A stretch of DNA of 46,359 nucleotides from Akkermansia sp. GTDB taxonomy: Bacteria > Verrucomicrobiota > Verrucomicrobiia > Verrucomicrobiales > Akkermansiaceae. The position numbers and the translations under genes were made by a program. Shown here in pieces: positions 13,786-20,753 of this stretch. Position 1 is the stretch's first letter. Every line of letters begins with the position of its first letter. The stretch lies in NCBI GenBank assembly GCA_017558555.1, contig JAFYUJ010000054.1:1-46359 (forward strand). The letters are read 5' to 3'. Below the pieces are notes generated by a model. The model was not told where the DNA came from, did no database searches, and saw only the letters and a program-made list of their open reading frames with translations.

Positions 13786-14054
13786 GTGCTAAAGGACTGT
13801 TTACTCGCGGCTTCACCGAGGGGGAAGTGAAGCAGATACAGGCGACTGCCAAGAAGATGCTTCTGGAGGGCAAAACCCTCATGAGCTGGAACGATGGCAG
13901 TACGTCTGTGAGTAAACAGTTCGCCATGCCCGTAGCAGATGTGCTGGATGAATGCGCCTATGCGCTCCGCTACTTTGAGCGACAGGCTCAGGCTTCCGGC
14001 ACATCTGACCATCCTTCTTCCCTCAGTCATGTTGCATGGCGTTTACCCCTGTAA
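13782..14054 (+). CDS. Putative head-tail connector (gpW-like)
   Basis: This 90-residue protein has an N-terminal helix, a short hairpin-like GKTLMSWNDGSTSV segment and a second helix (ADVLDECAYALRYFERQ). That pattern and size are those of lambda gpW-type head-completion proteins. It overlaps the endolysin stop (ATGA) and lies 15 bases before the portal gene, a position where gpW-like genes often occur. The call rests on pattern and position. Confidence 0.5.
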   Translation: MSAKGLFTRGFTEGEVKQIQATAKKMLLEGKTLMSWNDGSTSVSKQFAMPVADVLDECAYALRYFERQAQASGTSDHPSSLSHVAWRLPL

Positions 14055-14069
14055 CCCACATTTGCTCTC

Positions 14070-15458
14070 ATGAACTTCTTGCAACGCCTCGCTGCCCGCA
14101 TCTTCTTTGGTTCGCATTCTGTCTTTGAATCCGCCAACCGTTCACCCCGGCGTGCAGAAGTCCCCGGAAGTGGCCCGCGCGACACCTCGCTCGACCTGAC
14201 TCCCGGAGTCCGCTCCGAGTTGGTACGCCGGAGCCGCTATCTGGTGAAAAACTCCGGCTTCTTGCAGGAGATTGTGGGCAGCATGGCCATGTACTCCATC
14301 GGAGACGGCATCATGCCCCAACCCGCCAGCAAGGATGCCGCATGGAACAAGCAAGCCCTCGACTACTTCAACCGTTGGTCGAGACACGCAGAAATCACCG
14401 GGCGATTCAACCTCGTTACCTGCCAATACCTCGCCTGTATGGCTCTGGAAGTAGACGGCGAGATGTTTATCCTGAAAACTGAGGAGGACGGCGTACCGAA
14501 GATTCAGCTTATCGAGACACACCGTATCGGCAGCACCGAGGAAGATTCCACCGAAAGCACCATCATTGACGGCATCCGCGTTAACGACCTCGGAAAGCCG
14601 CTTTCCTACCGTCTTTTGCTGGATAATGGTAACTATCGCGACCTCGCCGCTCGCGATGTCCTGCACCTCTTCACTCCCATGTCTATCTCCCAGACGCGGG
14701 GATATCCAACCATTCAGCATAGTATCAACCACATGCTGGATGTTGCCGAACTACTGGCTCTCGAAAAGCATGCCGTCAAGGACAACGCCGATATTTCGCG
14801 CGTCCTCAAAACCAGCCGGGCAGATGTTGACGACCGGGATTTCCAACTCAATGCCCCGGTTCAACCCCAGGGAAGCGACCCCGGATTCCTCCAGACTATC
14901 CTTGGTGGCAAGCTGGTGAAGATTCAGCCGGACGAAGCTATCGAGAGCTTCCAGAGCAACCGCCCGAGCCCCACGTTTCAGGGATTCCTCGATTTCCTGC
15001 ACCGGGATAGTGCGTTGGGCTTGTTGCCGTATGAGTTCGCTAGCGATTCGTCCAAAATCGGTGGTGCCGGAGTAAGACTCACCGTGGCGAAAGCCGACCG
15101 CAGATTCAGTCGTAGACAATCCGTGCTTATAGACCGTATGCTTCGCCCGATTTGGCATTTCGTCATCGGGCATGCCATCACGGCGGGCAAACTGCCACCC
15201 GCAGAGGACTGGACTGAGGTCGATTTCGTCACGCCCCGCCGAGTCACGGTGGATGCCGGGCGTGAAGCTCAGCAGAACCGTGAGGACGTAAAGGCGGGGC
15301 TGAAAACCTTAACTGACCACTTTGCCGAACTCGGCTGCGACATCCACCACGAACTGGAAACCCGCGCCCGCGAGATGGCTCTCGTGAAAGAGATTGCCGC
15401 TAAGTACGGAGTCAGCCCGCAAGACCTGTATCAATCCTTTACCCAGACCACACCATGA
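14070..15458 (+). CDS. Portal protein, lambda family
   Basis: The product has 462 residues, usual for lambda gpB-like portals. It has the N-terminal RSRYLVKNSGFLQEIVGSM segment, the Asp/Glu-rich ALEVDGEMFILKTEEDGVPKIQLIE stretch and RLLLDNGNYRDLAARDVLHLFTP. These are typical of this portal class, which forms the dodecameric DNA entry pore of the capsid. The gene overlaps the S49 protease gene by four bases (ATGA), as expected for a head operon. Confidence 0.8.
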   Translation: MNFLQRLAARIFFGSHSVFESANRSPRRAEVPGSGPRDTSLDLTPGVRSELVRRSRYLVKNSGFLQEIVGSMAMYSIGDGIMPQPASKDAAWNKQALDYFNRWSRHAEITGRFNLVTCQYLACMALEVDGEMFILKTEEDGVPKIQLIETHRIGSTEEDSTESTIIDGIRVNDLGKPLSYRLLLDNGNYRDLAARDVLHLFTPMSISQTRGYPTIQHSINHMLDVAELLALEKHAVKDNADISRVLKTSRADVDDRDFQLNAPVQPQGSDPGFLQTILGGKLVKIQPDEAIESFQSNRPSPTFQGFLDFLHRDSALGLLPYEFASDSSKIGGAGVRLTVAKADRRFSRRQSVLIDRMLRPIWHFVIGHAITAGKLPPAEDWTEVDFVTPRRVTVDAGREAQQNREDVKAGLKTLTDHFAELGCDIHHELETRAREMALVKEIAAKYGVSPQDLYQSFTQTTP

Positions 15459-16258
15459 TTACCGCCCCCATGCAGCCCTGGCTGATAACGCTGGAAGCCT
15501 ACCGCGAACTCTGCACCGTGAACTTTCAATCCCCGGCGCAGGGTAACGCTGTTGACGAAAAGGCTCAACCCTACGAACTGCAGAACGGACTGGCCACCGT
15601 TCGCATTCATGGAACGATGCTGCGTCAGGTATCGCCCCGTCAGAAAGCTATTGCTGCTATTTGCGGCGTGCGGCTGTGCAGCATGGAGGAAACTGCCGCT
15701 GCCTTGCTGCAAGCCGCAGCAGATCCGGCGGTACATACCATCCTGCTCGATATCGACTCGCCCGGTGGTACAGTCAACGGAACGCCCGAACTGGCTCAGG
15801 TGGTGCGTACCATAGCCAAGGACAAGCATGTCTACGCCTTTACCGCCGGGCAATGTTGTTCCGCTGCTTACTGGGTCGCCAGTCAGGCTGATGTCATCTA
15901 TGCGGCTCCGTCTGCCACGGTTGGCTCAATCGGTGTCATTCTGCCGGTGGTAGACAGCTCCGCGCTCTATGACCGCTGCGGATTGAAGATGGAAGTATTC
16001 TCTGCTGGCAAGTACAAGAGTACCGGGATGGATGGCACCAGCCTGACAGCAGAACAACGCGACCGCCTCACGCAGCAGGTCAATGATACCTGGGCGAGAT
16101 TCAAACAAGCCGTAACCCGCCGCAGAGCGATTGATGAAGCTGATATGGAGGGACAGAGCTTTTACGGAACAGATGCCCGAGACAAAAGGCTCGTAGATGC
16201 CTGTGCTGGGTCGCTTGCTGCGGTTCAGGCAAAGCTTATTGCACGCCACAACTTTTGA
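15455..16258 (+). CDS. S49-family head maturation protease
   Basis: This 267-residue protein belongs to the SppA/lambda gpC group of serine proteases. ILLDIDSPGGTVNG is the conserved substrate strand, AGQCCSAAYWVASQAD holds the candidate nucleophile Ser136, and AGKYKSTG holds the candidate general base Lys188. It would process the scaffold and capsid proteins during head assembly. It lies between portal and scaffold genes. Confidence 0.85.
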   Translation: MITAPMQPWLITLEAYRELCTVNFQSPAQGNAVDEKAQPYELQNGLATVRIHGTMLRQVSPRQKAIAAICGVRLCSMEETAAALLQAAADPAVHTILLDIDSPGGTVNGTPELAQVVRTIAKDKHVYAFTAGQCCSAAYWVASQADVIYAAPSATVGSIGVILPVVDSSALYDRCGLKMEVFSAGKYKSTGMDGTSLTAEQRDRLTQQVNDTWARFKQAVTRRRAIDEADMEGQSFYGTDARDKRLVDACAGSLAAVQAKLIARHNF

Positions 16259-16259
16259 C
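16253..16259 (+). promoter_or_regulatory. TTTTGAC element, copy 6
   Basis: TTTTGACAACCCC overlaps the protease stop codon and lies 15 bases before ATG 16275. Confidence 0.5.
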
Positions 16260-16274
16260 AACCCCACATCAAAT

Positions 16275-16679
16275 ATGGAAACACTCGATGAACAACTCGA
16301 TGCAGCCAACGCGCGTCTGACCGAGCAGAGCGAGAAACTCGCAGCGTTGGAAACAGAAATCGCCACCTTACAGGCAACCAACGAAGAGCTGTCGGACAAC
16401 CTGACGCACACGAAGGAGCAGCTTGCAAGCGTGGAGGGGGCATATCGCAAAGCCCTCGAAGAAGTGCAGCAGCTCAAGGCAGAAGCAAAGAGTGCCGAAG
16501 AGCGGGCTGCGGAGTATTACGGCAAGCCCGCCGCTGCTCAGCCTGTCACCGCCAAGGGTGACCCGGATGTGCGCCCGGTAAGCGAACGCTTTGCTGCCAT
16601 CAAAGACCCGGCAGCACAGACCGCTTTCCTGCGTTCCCTGAGCGATGCCGAACGAGCCGAACTTTACAACAACCTCTAA
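16275..16679 (+). CDS. Capsid scaffold-like coiled-coil protein
   Basis: The product has 134 residues. Residues 1-80 form a strong coiled coil (METLDEQLDAANARL and onwards). The C-terminus has FLRSLSDAERAELYNNL, a compact helical unit that could contact the capsid protein. Size, coiled coil and position between protease and capsid genes fit a scaffold or capsid-assembly protein. The ATG is chosen from the TTTTGAC spacing; the open frame extends upstream into the protease gene. Confidence 0.65.
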   Translation: METLDEQLDAANARLTEQSEKLAALETEIATLQATNEELSDNLTHTKEQLASVEGAYRKALEEVQQLKAEAKSAEERAAEYYGKPAAAQPVTAKGDPDVRPVSERFAAIKDPAAQTAFLRSLSDAERAELYNNL

Positions 16680-16695
16680 CCCAGAACTCACCATT

Positions 16696-17595
16696 ATGGC
16701 TAATACACTCACAGACCTTAAGGACGTACGCATCGCACAGGCGGCTCTCATGCCGTGGATGACCGAGCTGATGCCGCTCTCCATCTTCTCCACCAACTTC
16801 GGACCGACCTCTGCCGACAAGGGCGATACGGTCAAAGTTCCGGTGGTAGGCGCACCATCTCCGTCCTCCGACTTCGATGGCAACTATGTGAAGAACATTG
16901 ACAGCGAGGCCAGCACCATTCCGGTGGTACTCAACAAGCACAAGTTCAAGACTGTTCACATGACCGCCAAGGAAGCCGCTACCACGGCTGTTCCCCTGTT
17001 GGAAAAGCTCGTGTCCACCGCTGCCCAGCAGCTCGCCATTGACGTACTCACGGACATTTTCAGCGCCATCAAGAAGAATCAGTTTGCAACAGCTACCGAT
17101 GTAGCCTCTGCGGAGGATTTTTCCTATAAGACAGTGCTGAAAATCCGTGAAGCCTGCAATAAGGCAAAGATGCCGAAAGCCGGGCGTTCGCTGGTGCTCA
17201 ACACCAGTCTGAACACCGCCTTGCTGGCTGACGACATCGTGTCCCGCAGCTTCATCACCAATCTGGCGCAGCCGGGCGTGGTAGAAGCCCGCATCAACCG
17301 ACTGGCCGGGCTCAACGTGTACGAGACGGACTGCGTGCCGGACAACGGCGAGAACCTTGCCGGGTTCGTCACCCATCCCTCGGCTATGGCCGTAGCCATG
17401 CGCTACCTCCAGCCCATCGCCAACTACGATGAAGCCGGAGCCGTGACCGACCCTGTCACCGGGCTGACCTTTGGCTACCTGCGCTACACGGATACGACCT
17501 CCAACAAGGTGTATATCACGCTGGAATGCCTGTACGGCTATCAGGTTATCCGACCTGCAGCTTTGCAGCGCATCACCGTAACCTCTGCAGCCTGA
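16696..17595 (+). CDS. Major capsid protein
   Basis: This 299-residue protein forms the capsid shell. It has the alternating sheet/helix pattern of HK97-fold coat proteins, with a segment for the long spine helix (about residues 95-120, AATTAVPLLEKLVSTAAQQLAIDVL) and a late NRLAGLNVYETDCVPDN stretch seen in phage coat proteins. The position directly after protease and scaffold genes supports the call. ATG 16696 is chosen because the upstream ATG at 16645 lies inside the scaffold gene. Confidence 0.75.
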   Translation: MANTLTDLKDVRIAQAALMPWMTELMPLSIFSTNFGPTSADKGDTVKVPVVGAPSPSSDFDGNYVKNIDSEASTIPVVLNKHKFKTVHMTAKEAATTAVPLLEKLVSTAAQQLAIDVLTDIFSAIKKNQFATATDVASAEDFSYKTVLKIREACNKAKMPKAGRSLVLNTSLNTALLADDIVSRSFITNLAQPGVVEARINRLAGLNVYETDCVPDNGENLAGFVTHPSAMAVAMRYLQPIANYDEAGAVTDPVTGLTFGYLRYTDTTSNKVYITLECLYGYQVIRPAALQRITVTSAA

Positions 17596-17597
17596 CC

Positions 17598-17900
17598 ATG
17601 AGCCTTGCTGATGAAATGAGCGCCGACTTCCTGAGCATTCATCAGGAACTCCCATCATATATAACCATCGGCAGGAAACAAGTACCGGCATTGGTCAACG
17701 AGGGCTCGCTGGCAGCGGAGCTGGAGCTGGGAGGCTTATCTTCCACCCGCTCCCTGTCGGTGAGAGTCCGGCGAAGCGACCTGTCGTCCACCCCAGCGGT
17801 GGGCGACTTGCTCTATTACGAGGGCGTGAGCTTTCGCATTGAGAGTATGAGCGTCAAGAAATCAACCCCATTCATCTCTCTGGAATGTCTGCAACAGTAA
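17598..17900 (+). CDS. Head-tail joining protein
   Basis: This 100-residue protein lies two bases after the capsid gene. It is beta-rich (RSLSVRVRRSDLSS, DLLYYEGVSFRIES), like small head-tail joining or stopper proteins of siphoviruses (lambda FII-like). The next gene overlaps its end by 16 bases. The call rests on size, fold pattern and gene order. Confidence 0.5.
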   Translation: MSLADEMSADFLSIHQELPSYITIGRKQVPALVNEGSLAAELELGGLSSTRSLSVRVRRSDLSSTPAVGDLLYYEGVSFRIESMSVKKSTPFISLECLQQ

Positions 17901-18442
17901 CCATCAACTCCGCATCCCTCGACCGCAAGCTCGCAAAGTTCGCCATCCTGGGGCAGAAGTCGCTGGAAGATGCTCTCATTGAGGGTGCCAAACGCTTCAC
18001 GACTCAGGCGGTTCGCAACACCATGCCCATGATTCTGACAAAGAATCCCTCTACTGCCAAGAGCGAGTGGACGACGCGAGTCACGCATTACTTTGAAACT
18101 CATCGTATCACCCGCAAAGGTTATCGCAAGGATGCAGCCTTGCGGCGATTGCTTGCCAAGAAAAAGAAGAGCCTGGGGCGCGAGGCTTCCGGCTGGAATG
18201 CCGCAGCCACCAAGCTCAAAGCTACCCGTATTCCTGCTTGGGTGAAACGGCACGGCATCGCAGAAGGTGCTTGCCGGATCACGCGCAAGCGAAATCGCAT
18301 CACCATTATCATCACCAACTCCGTACCATACAATGAAGCCATGACCATGCGCCGGGCTGCATTCGTGCTGGATAAAGTGGAACGTGGATTTGACGGAAAC
18401 CTGCGGGCATTGAAACGAAAGCTCATCAAATCCATCCGATGA
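17885..18442 (+). CDS. Tail completion/minor tail protein (gpZ/gp10-like)
   Basis: This 185-residue basic protein sits where lambda Z or HK97 gp10-like genes occur, between the joining protein and the tail terminator. It has helical ends and a long Lys/Arg-rich middle (RRLLAKKKKSLGREA), followed by a beta-rich C-terminal part (NRITIIITNSVPYNEA). Overlaps on both sides fit a tightly packed late operon. Confidence 0.5.
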   Translation: MSATVTINSASLDRKLAKFAILGQKSLEDALIEGAKRFTTQAVRNTMPMILTKNPSTAKSEWTTRVTHYFETHRITRKGYRKDAALRRLLAKKKKSLGREASGWNAAATKLKATRIPAWVKRHGIAEGACRITRKRNRITIIITNSVPYNEAMTMRRAAFVLDKVERGFDGNLRALKRKLIKSIR

Positions 18443-18840
18443 ACACACACTCCATCACCGAGACGACACGCCGCTTCCTGATGGAATCCAAACCGGGCTT
18501 ATCCATCCATACCCCCATCAGCAATGGCGAGCTTAACACGCCCTACGTCCTGCTGAGCTGCGTAGCTGATGACGAATTGATACCCGGTAACAATACATGG
18601 GAATGCTCGTTGACCCTCGCTCTGCATAGTGCCGCTTTGGAAGAAGAGGAAACATCCATGCGGGAGCAATTCTCCACGCTCTGCGCTCTACTGGGGAAAA
18701 GGAGCACCCGCGAGTCAATCAACGGCATGGCGGCTGATTTCATTCTGTACAGCCTGAGTCTGCAGAGCATCGAAGAACCACAAACGATGGATAACAATTT
18801 TATCCAGACCGCTACCTTCCGGGTGGTGGTACAATTTTGA
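18439..18840 (+). CDS. Tail terminator-like protein (gpU position)
   Basis: This 133-residue protein starts with an ATGA overlap. It has the helix-strand mix of lambda gpU-type terminators (NTPYVLLSCVADDELIPGNNTWECSLTLALHS). It would cap the tail tube and set the junction to the head. Its stop codon lies within the next TTTTGAC element. Confidence 0.45.
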   Translation: MNTHSITETTRRFLMESKPGLSIHTPISNGELNTPYVLLSCVADDELIPGNNTWECSLTLALHSAALEEEETSMREQFSTLCALLGKRSTRESINGMAADFILYSLSLQSIEEPQTMDNNFIQTATFRVVVQF

Positions 18841-18841
18841 C
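18835..18841 (+). promoter_or_regulatory. TTTTGAC element, copy 7
   Basis: TTTTGACACCGGG overlaps the preceding stop and lies 16 bases before ATG 18858. The tail end of the element (TATTATG) matches that of copy 8. Confidence 0.5.
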
Positions 18842-18857
18842 ACCGGGACAATATATT

Positions 18858-19220
18858 ATGGCTACAATTATCGGAACAGTCGGCGTATTCGGGTTCGATG
18901 AAGACCAGCAGGGCATCCTGCTGGAATCGCAGGACATCGACTATAAGCCGGACAGCAAAGTACAGCGTGACTATCGCGGGAAAAAGGTCGGCATCATCTT
19001 CTATGATGACCAGACCGATATCTCCATGAAAGGCTACATCCCCCGCGACAACCCCACAGACATCAAGGTTGCCCAGACACTCGTGTTGGCGAATGCCGCA
19101 CCTGACCATGGGCTGTCTACCGTTGCCTCTGGAACAAATGTCGTGACCGGGATTAAAATCGGACTCAAAAATGAAGACCTCGCATCCTTTGAGGTATCTT
19201 CCACCATTTACGATTTCTGA
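18858..19220 (+). CDS. Major tail (tube) protein candidate
   Basis: This 120-residue protein is beta-rich (IIGTVGVFGFDEDQQGILL, GKKVGIIFYDDQTDISMKGYI). Position just after the terminator-like gene and before the tail chaperone genes suggests the tail tube subunit. It is shorter than most tube proteins, so a tube-initiator or minor tube role is also possible. Confidence 0.45.
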   Translation: MATIIGTVGVFGFDEDQQGILLESQDIDYKPDSKVQRDYRGKKVGIIFYDDQTDISMKGYIPRDNPTDIKVAQTLVLANAAPDHGLSTVASGTNVVTGIKIGLKNEDLASFEVSSTIYDF

Positions 19221-19654
19221 TGCAGAAGAAACCCTCAACAGATGCGCTGAACTTCATCCGCTCCAAAGATGGAGAACTCGAATCCCTGATGCTGGCGGCA
19301 TGCCTGACAGCCTTGGGGATTCCTTTTTCCGAACGCCCGGCATATTCCGTTTCCGGCGACACCGAACCTGTGGTGAACTGGCTTTTCGATGAATCCTCGT
19401 TGGACGGCAAGTTCAAAGCTTCCGAGATGATCGCCCGCTGGCAGGATAAAGGCTGGATTACCCGCACCGATAATGACCATCCTCTCGCCTATATGGCAGC
19501 TGCTATGCGCAACCTTTGCACACTCATCAACCACCACATTGGCCATGCCCCCAAAGTGGAGCTGGTGAAGCGCGGCAACAAGACTCTTGTCATTCCCGAG
19601 GGAACTCCCGAGTCCCAGCTGGGGATTCTGATTAACAAGTTCACAAGGGGGTAG
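19220..19654 (+). CDS. Phage protein of unknown function
   Basis: This 144-residue soluble protein starts on the last base of the preceding gene. It has a helical N-terminus (DGELESLMLAACLTALGIPF) and a basic C-terminus (KVELVKRGNKTLVIPEGTPESQ). It is not recognised. It ends the head-to-tube transcript, because a hairpin region and terminator follow. It might be a tail-associated or assembly protein. Confidence 0.45.
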   Translation: MQKKPSTDALNFIRSKDGELESLMLAACLTALGIPFSERPAYSVSGDTEPVVNWLFDESSLDGKFKASEMIARWQDKGWITRTDNDHPLAYMAAAMRNLCTLINHHIGHAPKVELVKRGNKTLVIPEGTPESQLGILINKFTRG

Positions 19655-19725
19655 AAATAGAGAACCTCCCGGGCGCAATCCGAGAGGTTCTACAGAAAAG
19701 CAATCCACGCCTACATGGATTTCAT
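19652..19725 (-). ncRNA. Candidate antitoxin small RNA of about 73 nt
   Basis: On the minus strand a consensus TTGACA (19755-19760), with a weak CATTCT 17 bp on, would start an RNA near 19725. Its 5' part forms a hairpin with stem AATCCA/TGGATT and loop TGTAGGCG (19702-19721). Its 3' part is a perfect 8-bp hairpin AGAACCTC/GAGGTTCT (19661-19691) followed by CTATTTCTA. The loop region is complementary over 10 bases (one G-U) to the start codon of the small hydrophobic peptide at 19842-19913. The weak -10 box is the main doubt. Confidence 0.4.
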
Positions 19726-19736
19726 GACCATAGAAT

Positions 19737-19769
19737 GACATTGAACTACTCCAATGTCAAGATTTTTTT
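19737..19769 (+). terminator. Factor-independent terminator after 19654
   Basis: A perfect 7-bp stem (GACATTG/CAATGTC) with an 8-base loop is followed by AAGATTTTTTT. It ends the head and tube gene transcript. Confidence 0.75.
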
Positions 19770-19841
19770 AGCAAAAAGCCTTCTTTTTAAGTGAAAAGTG
19801 ACGTGCAGACAGGATTGCGCTTCCTGCTGCACGGAGCTCCT

Positions 19842-19913
19842 TTACAGGCTCATAATGAACAGGACAATCTGCACTATGATAACCAGAAGCTCAATCCACT
19901 TTAATGTAGGCAT
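19842..19913 (-). CDS. Type I toxin-like 23-residue hydrophobic peptide
   Basis: The minus strand encodes a 23-residue peptide beginning MPTLKWIELLVIIVQIV. It forms a single amphipathic membrane helix with one Lys and one Glu near the N-terminus. Length and pattern match toxins of type I toxin-antitoxin systems such as TisB, ZorO and ShoB, which depolarise the inner membrane. A possible promoter lies about 150 bases upstream, giving a long structured leader, another hallmark. A 3' hairpin (GTGCAG/CTGCAC with an inner AGGA/TCCT, 19803-19832) follows the stop. A nearby candidate RNA matches the start codon. The gap contains no better gene. Translation is not proven. Confidence 0.5.
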   Translation of the reverse strand: MPTLKWIELLVIIVQIVLFIMSL

Positions 19914-20062
19914 TTGTGGTTGCTATTCTGCCAGCCGAGTTCAACTGCTGTTCCGTACCCTTGCGGACGCGTTACCCCAGAGGAAAGGGCTGCTAACTCT
20001 CCGCTGAAGGTGAACGAGCCACCCACCAGACGAGTGGTGGCGGAAAAGCGAGAGGAGTCTAG

Positions 20063-20091
20063 CATATAGCCGTCATCCGTTCAAGTCTGAA
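20063..20091 (-). promoter_or_regulatory. Possible promoter of the toxin-like mRNA
   Basis: On the minus strand TTCAGA and TATATG are separated by 17 bp. The implied leader (about 140 bases) contains several hairpins, including CCACCA/TGGTGG. Confidence 0.3.
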
Positions 20092-20101
20092 CGGTTTATA
20101 C

Positions 20102-20108
20102 TTTTGAC
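20102..20108 (+). promoter_or_regulatory. TTTTGAC element, copy 8
   Basis: TTTTGACATCCCGG lies 16 bases before ATG 20125. A 7-bp hairpin CCGTTCA/TGAACGG (20078-20095) directly precedes it and may act as a weak terminator. Confidence 0.5.
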
Positions 20109-20124
20109 ATCCCGGCAATGTATT

Positions 20125-20544
20125 ATGCCTACCATTTCCATATCCACCCGCGAAGACGAAAACAATCGTTCCATGATTCAGCCTCCGGCTTGCACCGAAT
20201 CCGGTCTGACCCTGCGTCCGATTTCTCTTGGCTCCCTCGAAGTCCTGCGCCAGCTGGGCAACCCACTTTCCGCTGGCAATGCCGAATTGACCAATATCGA
20301 CATCGGGATTCTGACCGAGTTTATCTGGGTACACGCCGCTCCTCTCGATGAAGTCATGGAGACCGTCTACAACACCCCATCACAGGTGAAGCGCAAAGCC
20401 GCCCAGTTTGCCATGAGTATCAGCCCGGCAGAACTGCGAGTCATCACCTCAGCGTTGTCCGCTGACCAAGCATCGTTGCAAGCTGCATCTGCCATTCCGC
20501 AGCCGGATGCTACTGACTCCCCAAACGGGCATACCCCGCGCTGA
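20125..20544 (+). CDS. Tail assembly chaperone (gpG analogue)
   Basis: This 139-residue protein lies directly before the tape measure gene, where lambda gpG and gpGT sit. It has a beta-rich N-terminus and a helical middle (IDIGILTEFIWVHAAPLDEVME). Near its 3' end is the heptamer CCCAAAC in the correct phase for a -1 shift, which would join it to the downstream frame as a gpGT-like product. Such chaperones coat the tape measure during tail assembly. The start follows from the TTTTGAC spacing. Confidence 0.7.
   Translation: MPTISISTREDENNRSMIQPPACTESGLTLRPISLGSLEVLRQLGNPLSAGNAELTNIDIGILTEFIWVHAAPLDEVMETVYNTPSQVKRKAAQFAMSISPAELRVITSALSADQASLQAASAIPQPDATDSPNGHTPR
20520..20526 (+). promoter_or_regulatory. 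-1 programmed frameshift site, CCCAAAC
   Basis: The heptamer reads C-CCA-AAC in the gpG frame, the X-XXY-YYZ phase needed for a -1 slip. After slipping, the ribosome continues CGG-GCA-TAC into the frame of 20553-20753, which is open from 20517. The gpG stop lies only 16 bases beyond the heptamer. Lambda G/GT uses the same arrangement with a GGGAAAG heptamer. Confidence 0.75.
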
Positions 20545-20552
20545 ACGCCACC

Positions 20553-20753
20553 GTGATTTTCACGATAGCTAAAGCGACGGGGTGGACGGAGGAATACATC
20601 ATGTGGATGCCGCTCCGCAAGACCTTGCAATACCTGCATGCCGCATGGCTCAGCGAGGGCGTTGCTACCGAATGGCGAAGCGTCTCCGAAGATGAAGCCA
20701 GAGAAGCGGAAAGCCTGTTCAACCGATTGAAATACCTGACCAGACATGGCTGA
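20553..20753 (+). CDS. Tail assembly chaperone extension (gpT analogue)
   Basis: This 66-residue frame starts formally with GTG but is better read as the frameshifted extension of the upstream gene, from 20520 onwards. The product is helical and has EEYIMWMPLRKTLQYLHAAWL, as in tail chaperone C-terminal parts. It overlaps the tape measure start by 8 bases. The fusion product would bind both the tape measure protein and tube subunits. Confidence 0.7.
   Translation: MIFTIAKATGWTEEYIMWMPLRKTLQYLHAAWLSEGVATEWRSVSEDEAREAESLFNRLKYLTRHG

Noticed and set aside
19940..20040. Possible tRNA-like fold before the tail chaperone gene
   Set aside because: A CTGCTAA loop resembles an anticodon loop, but no acceptor stem or T arm can be formed; the hairpins fit a structured mRNA leader better.
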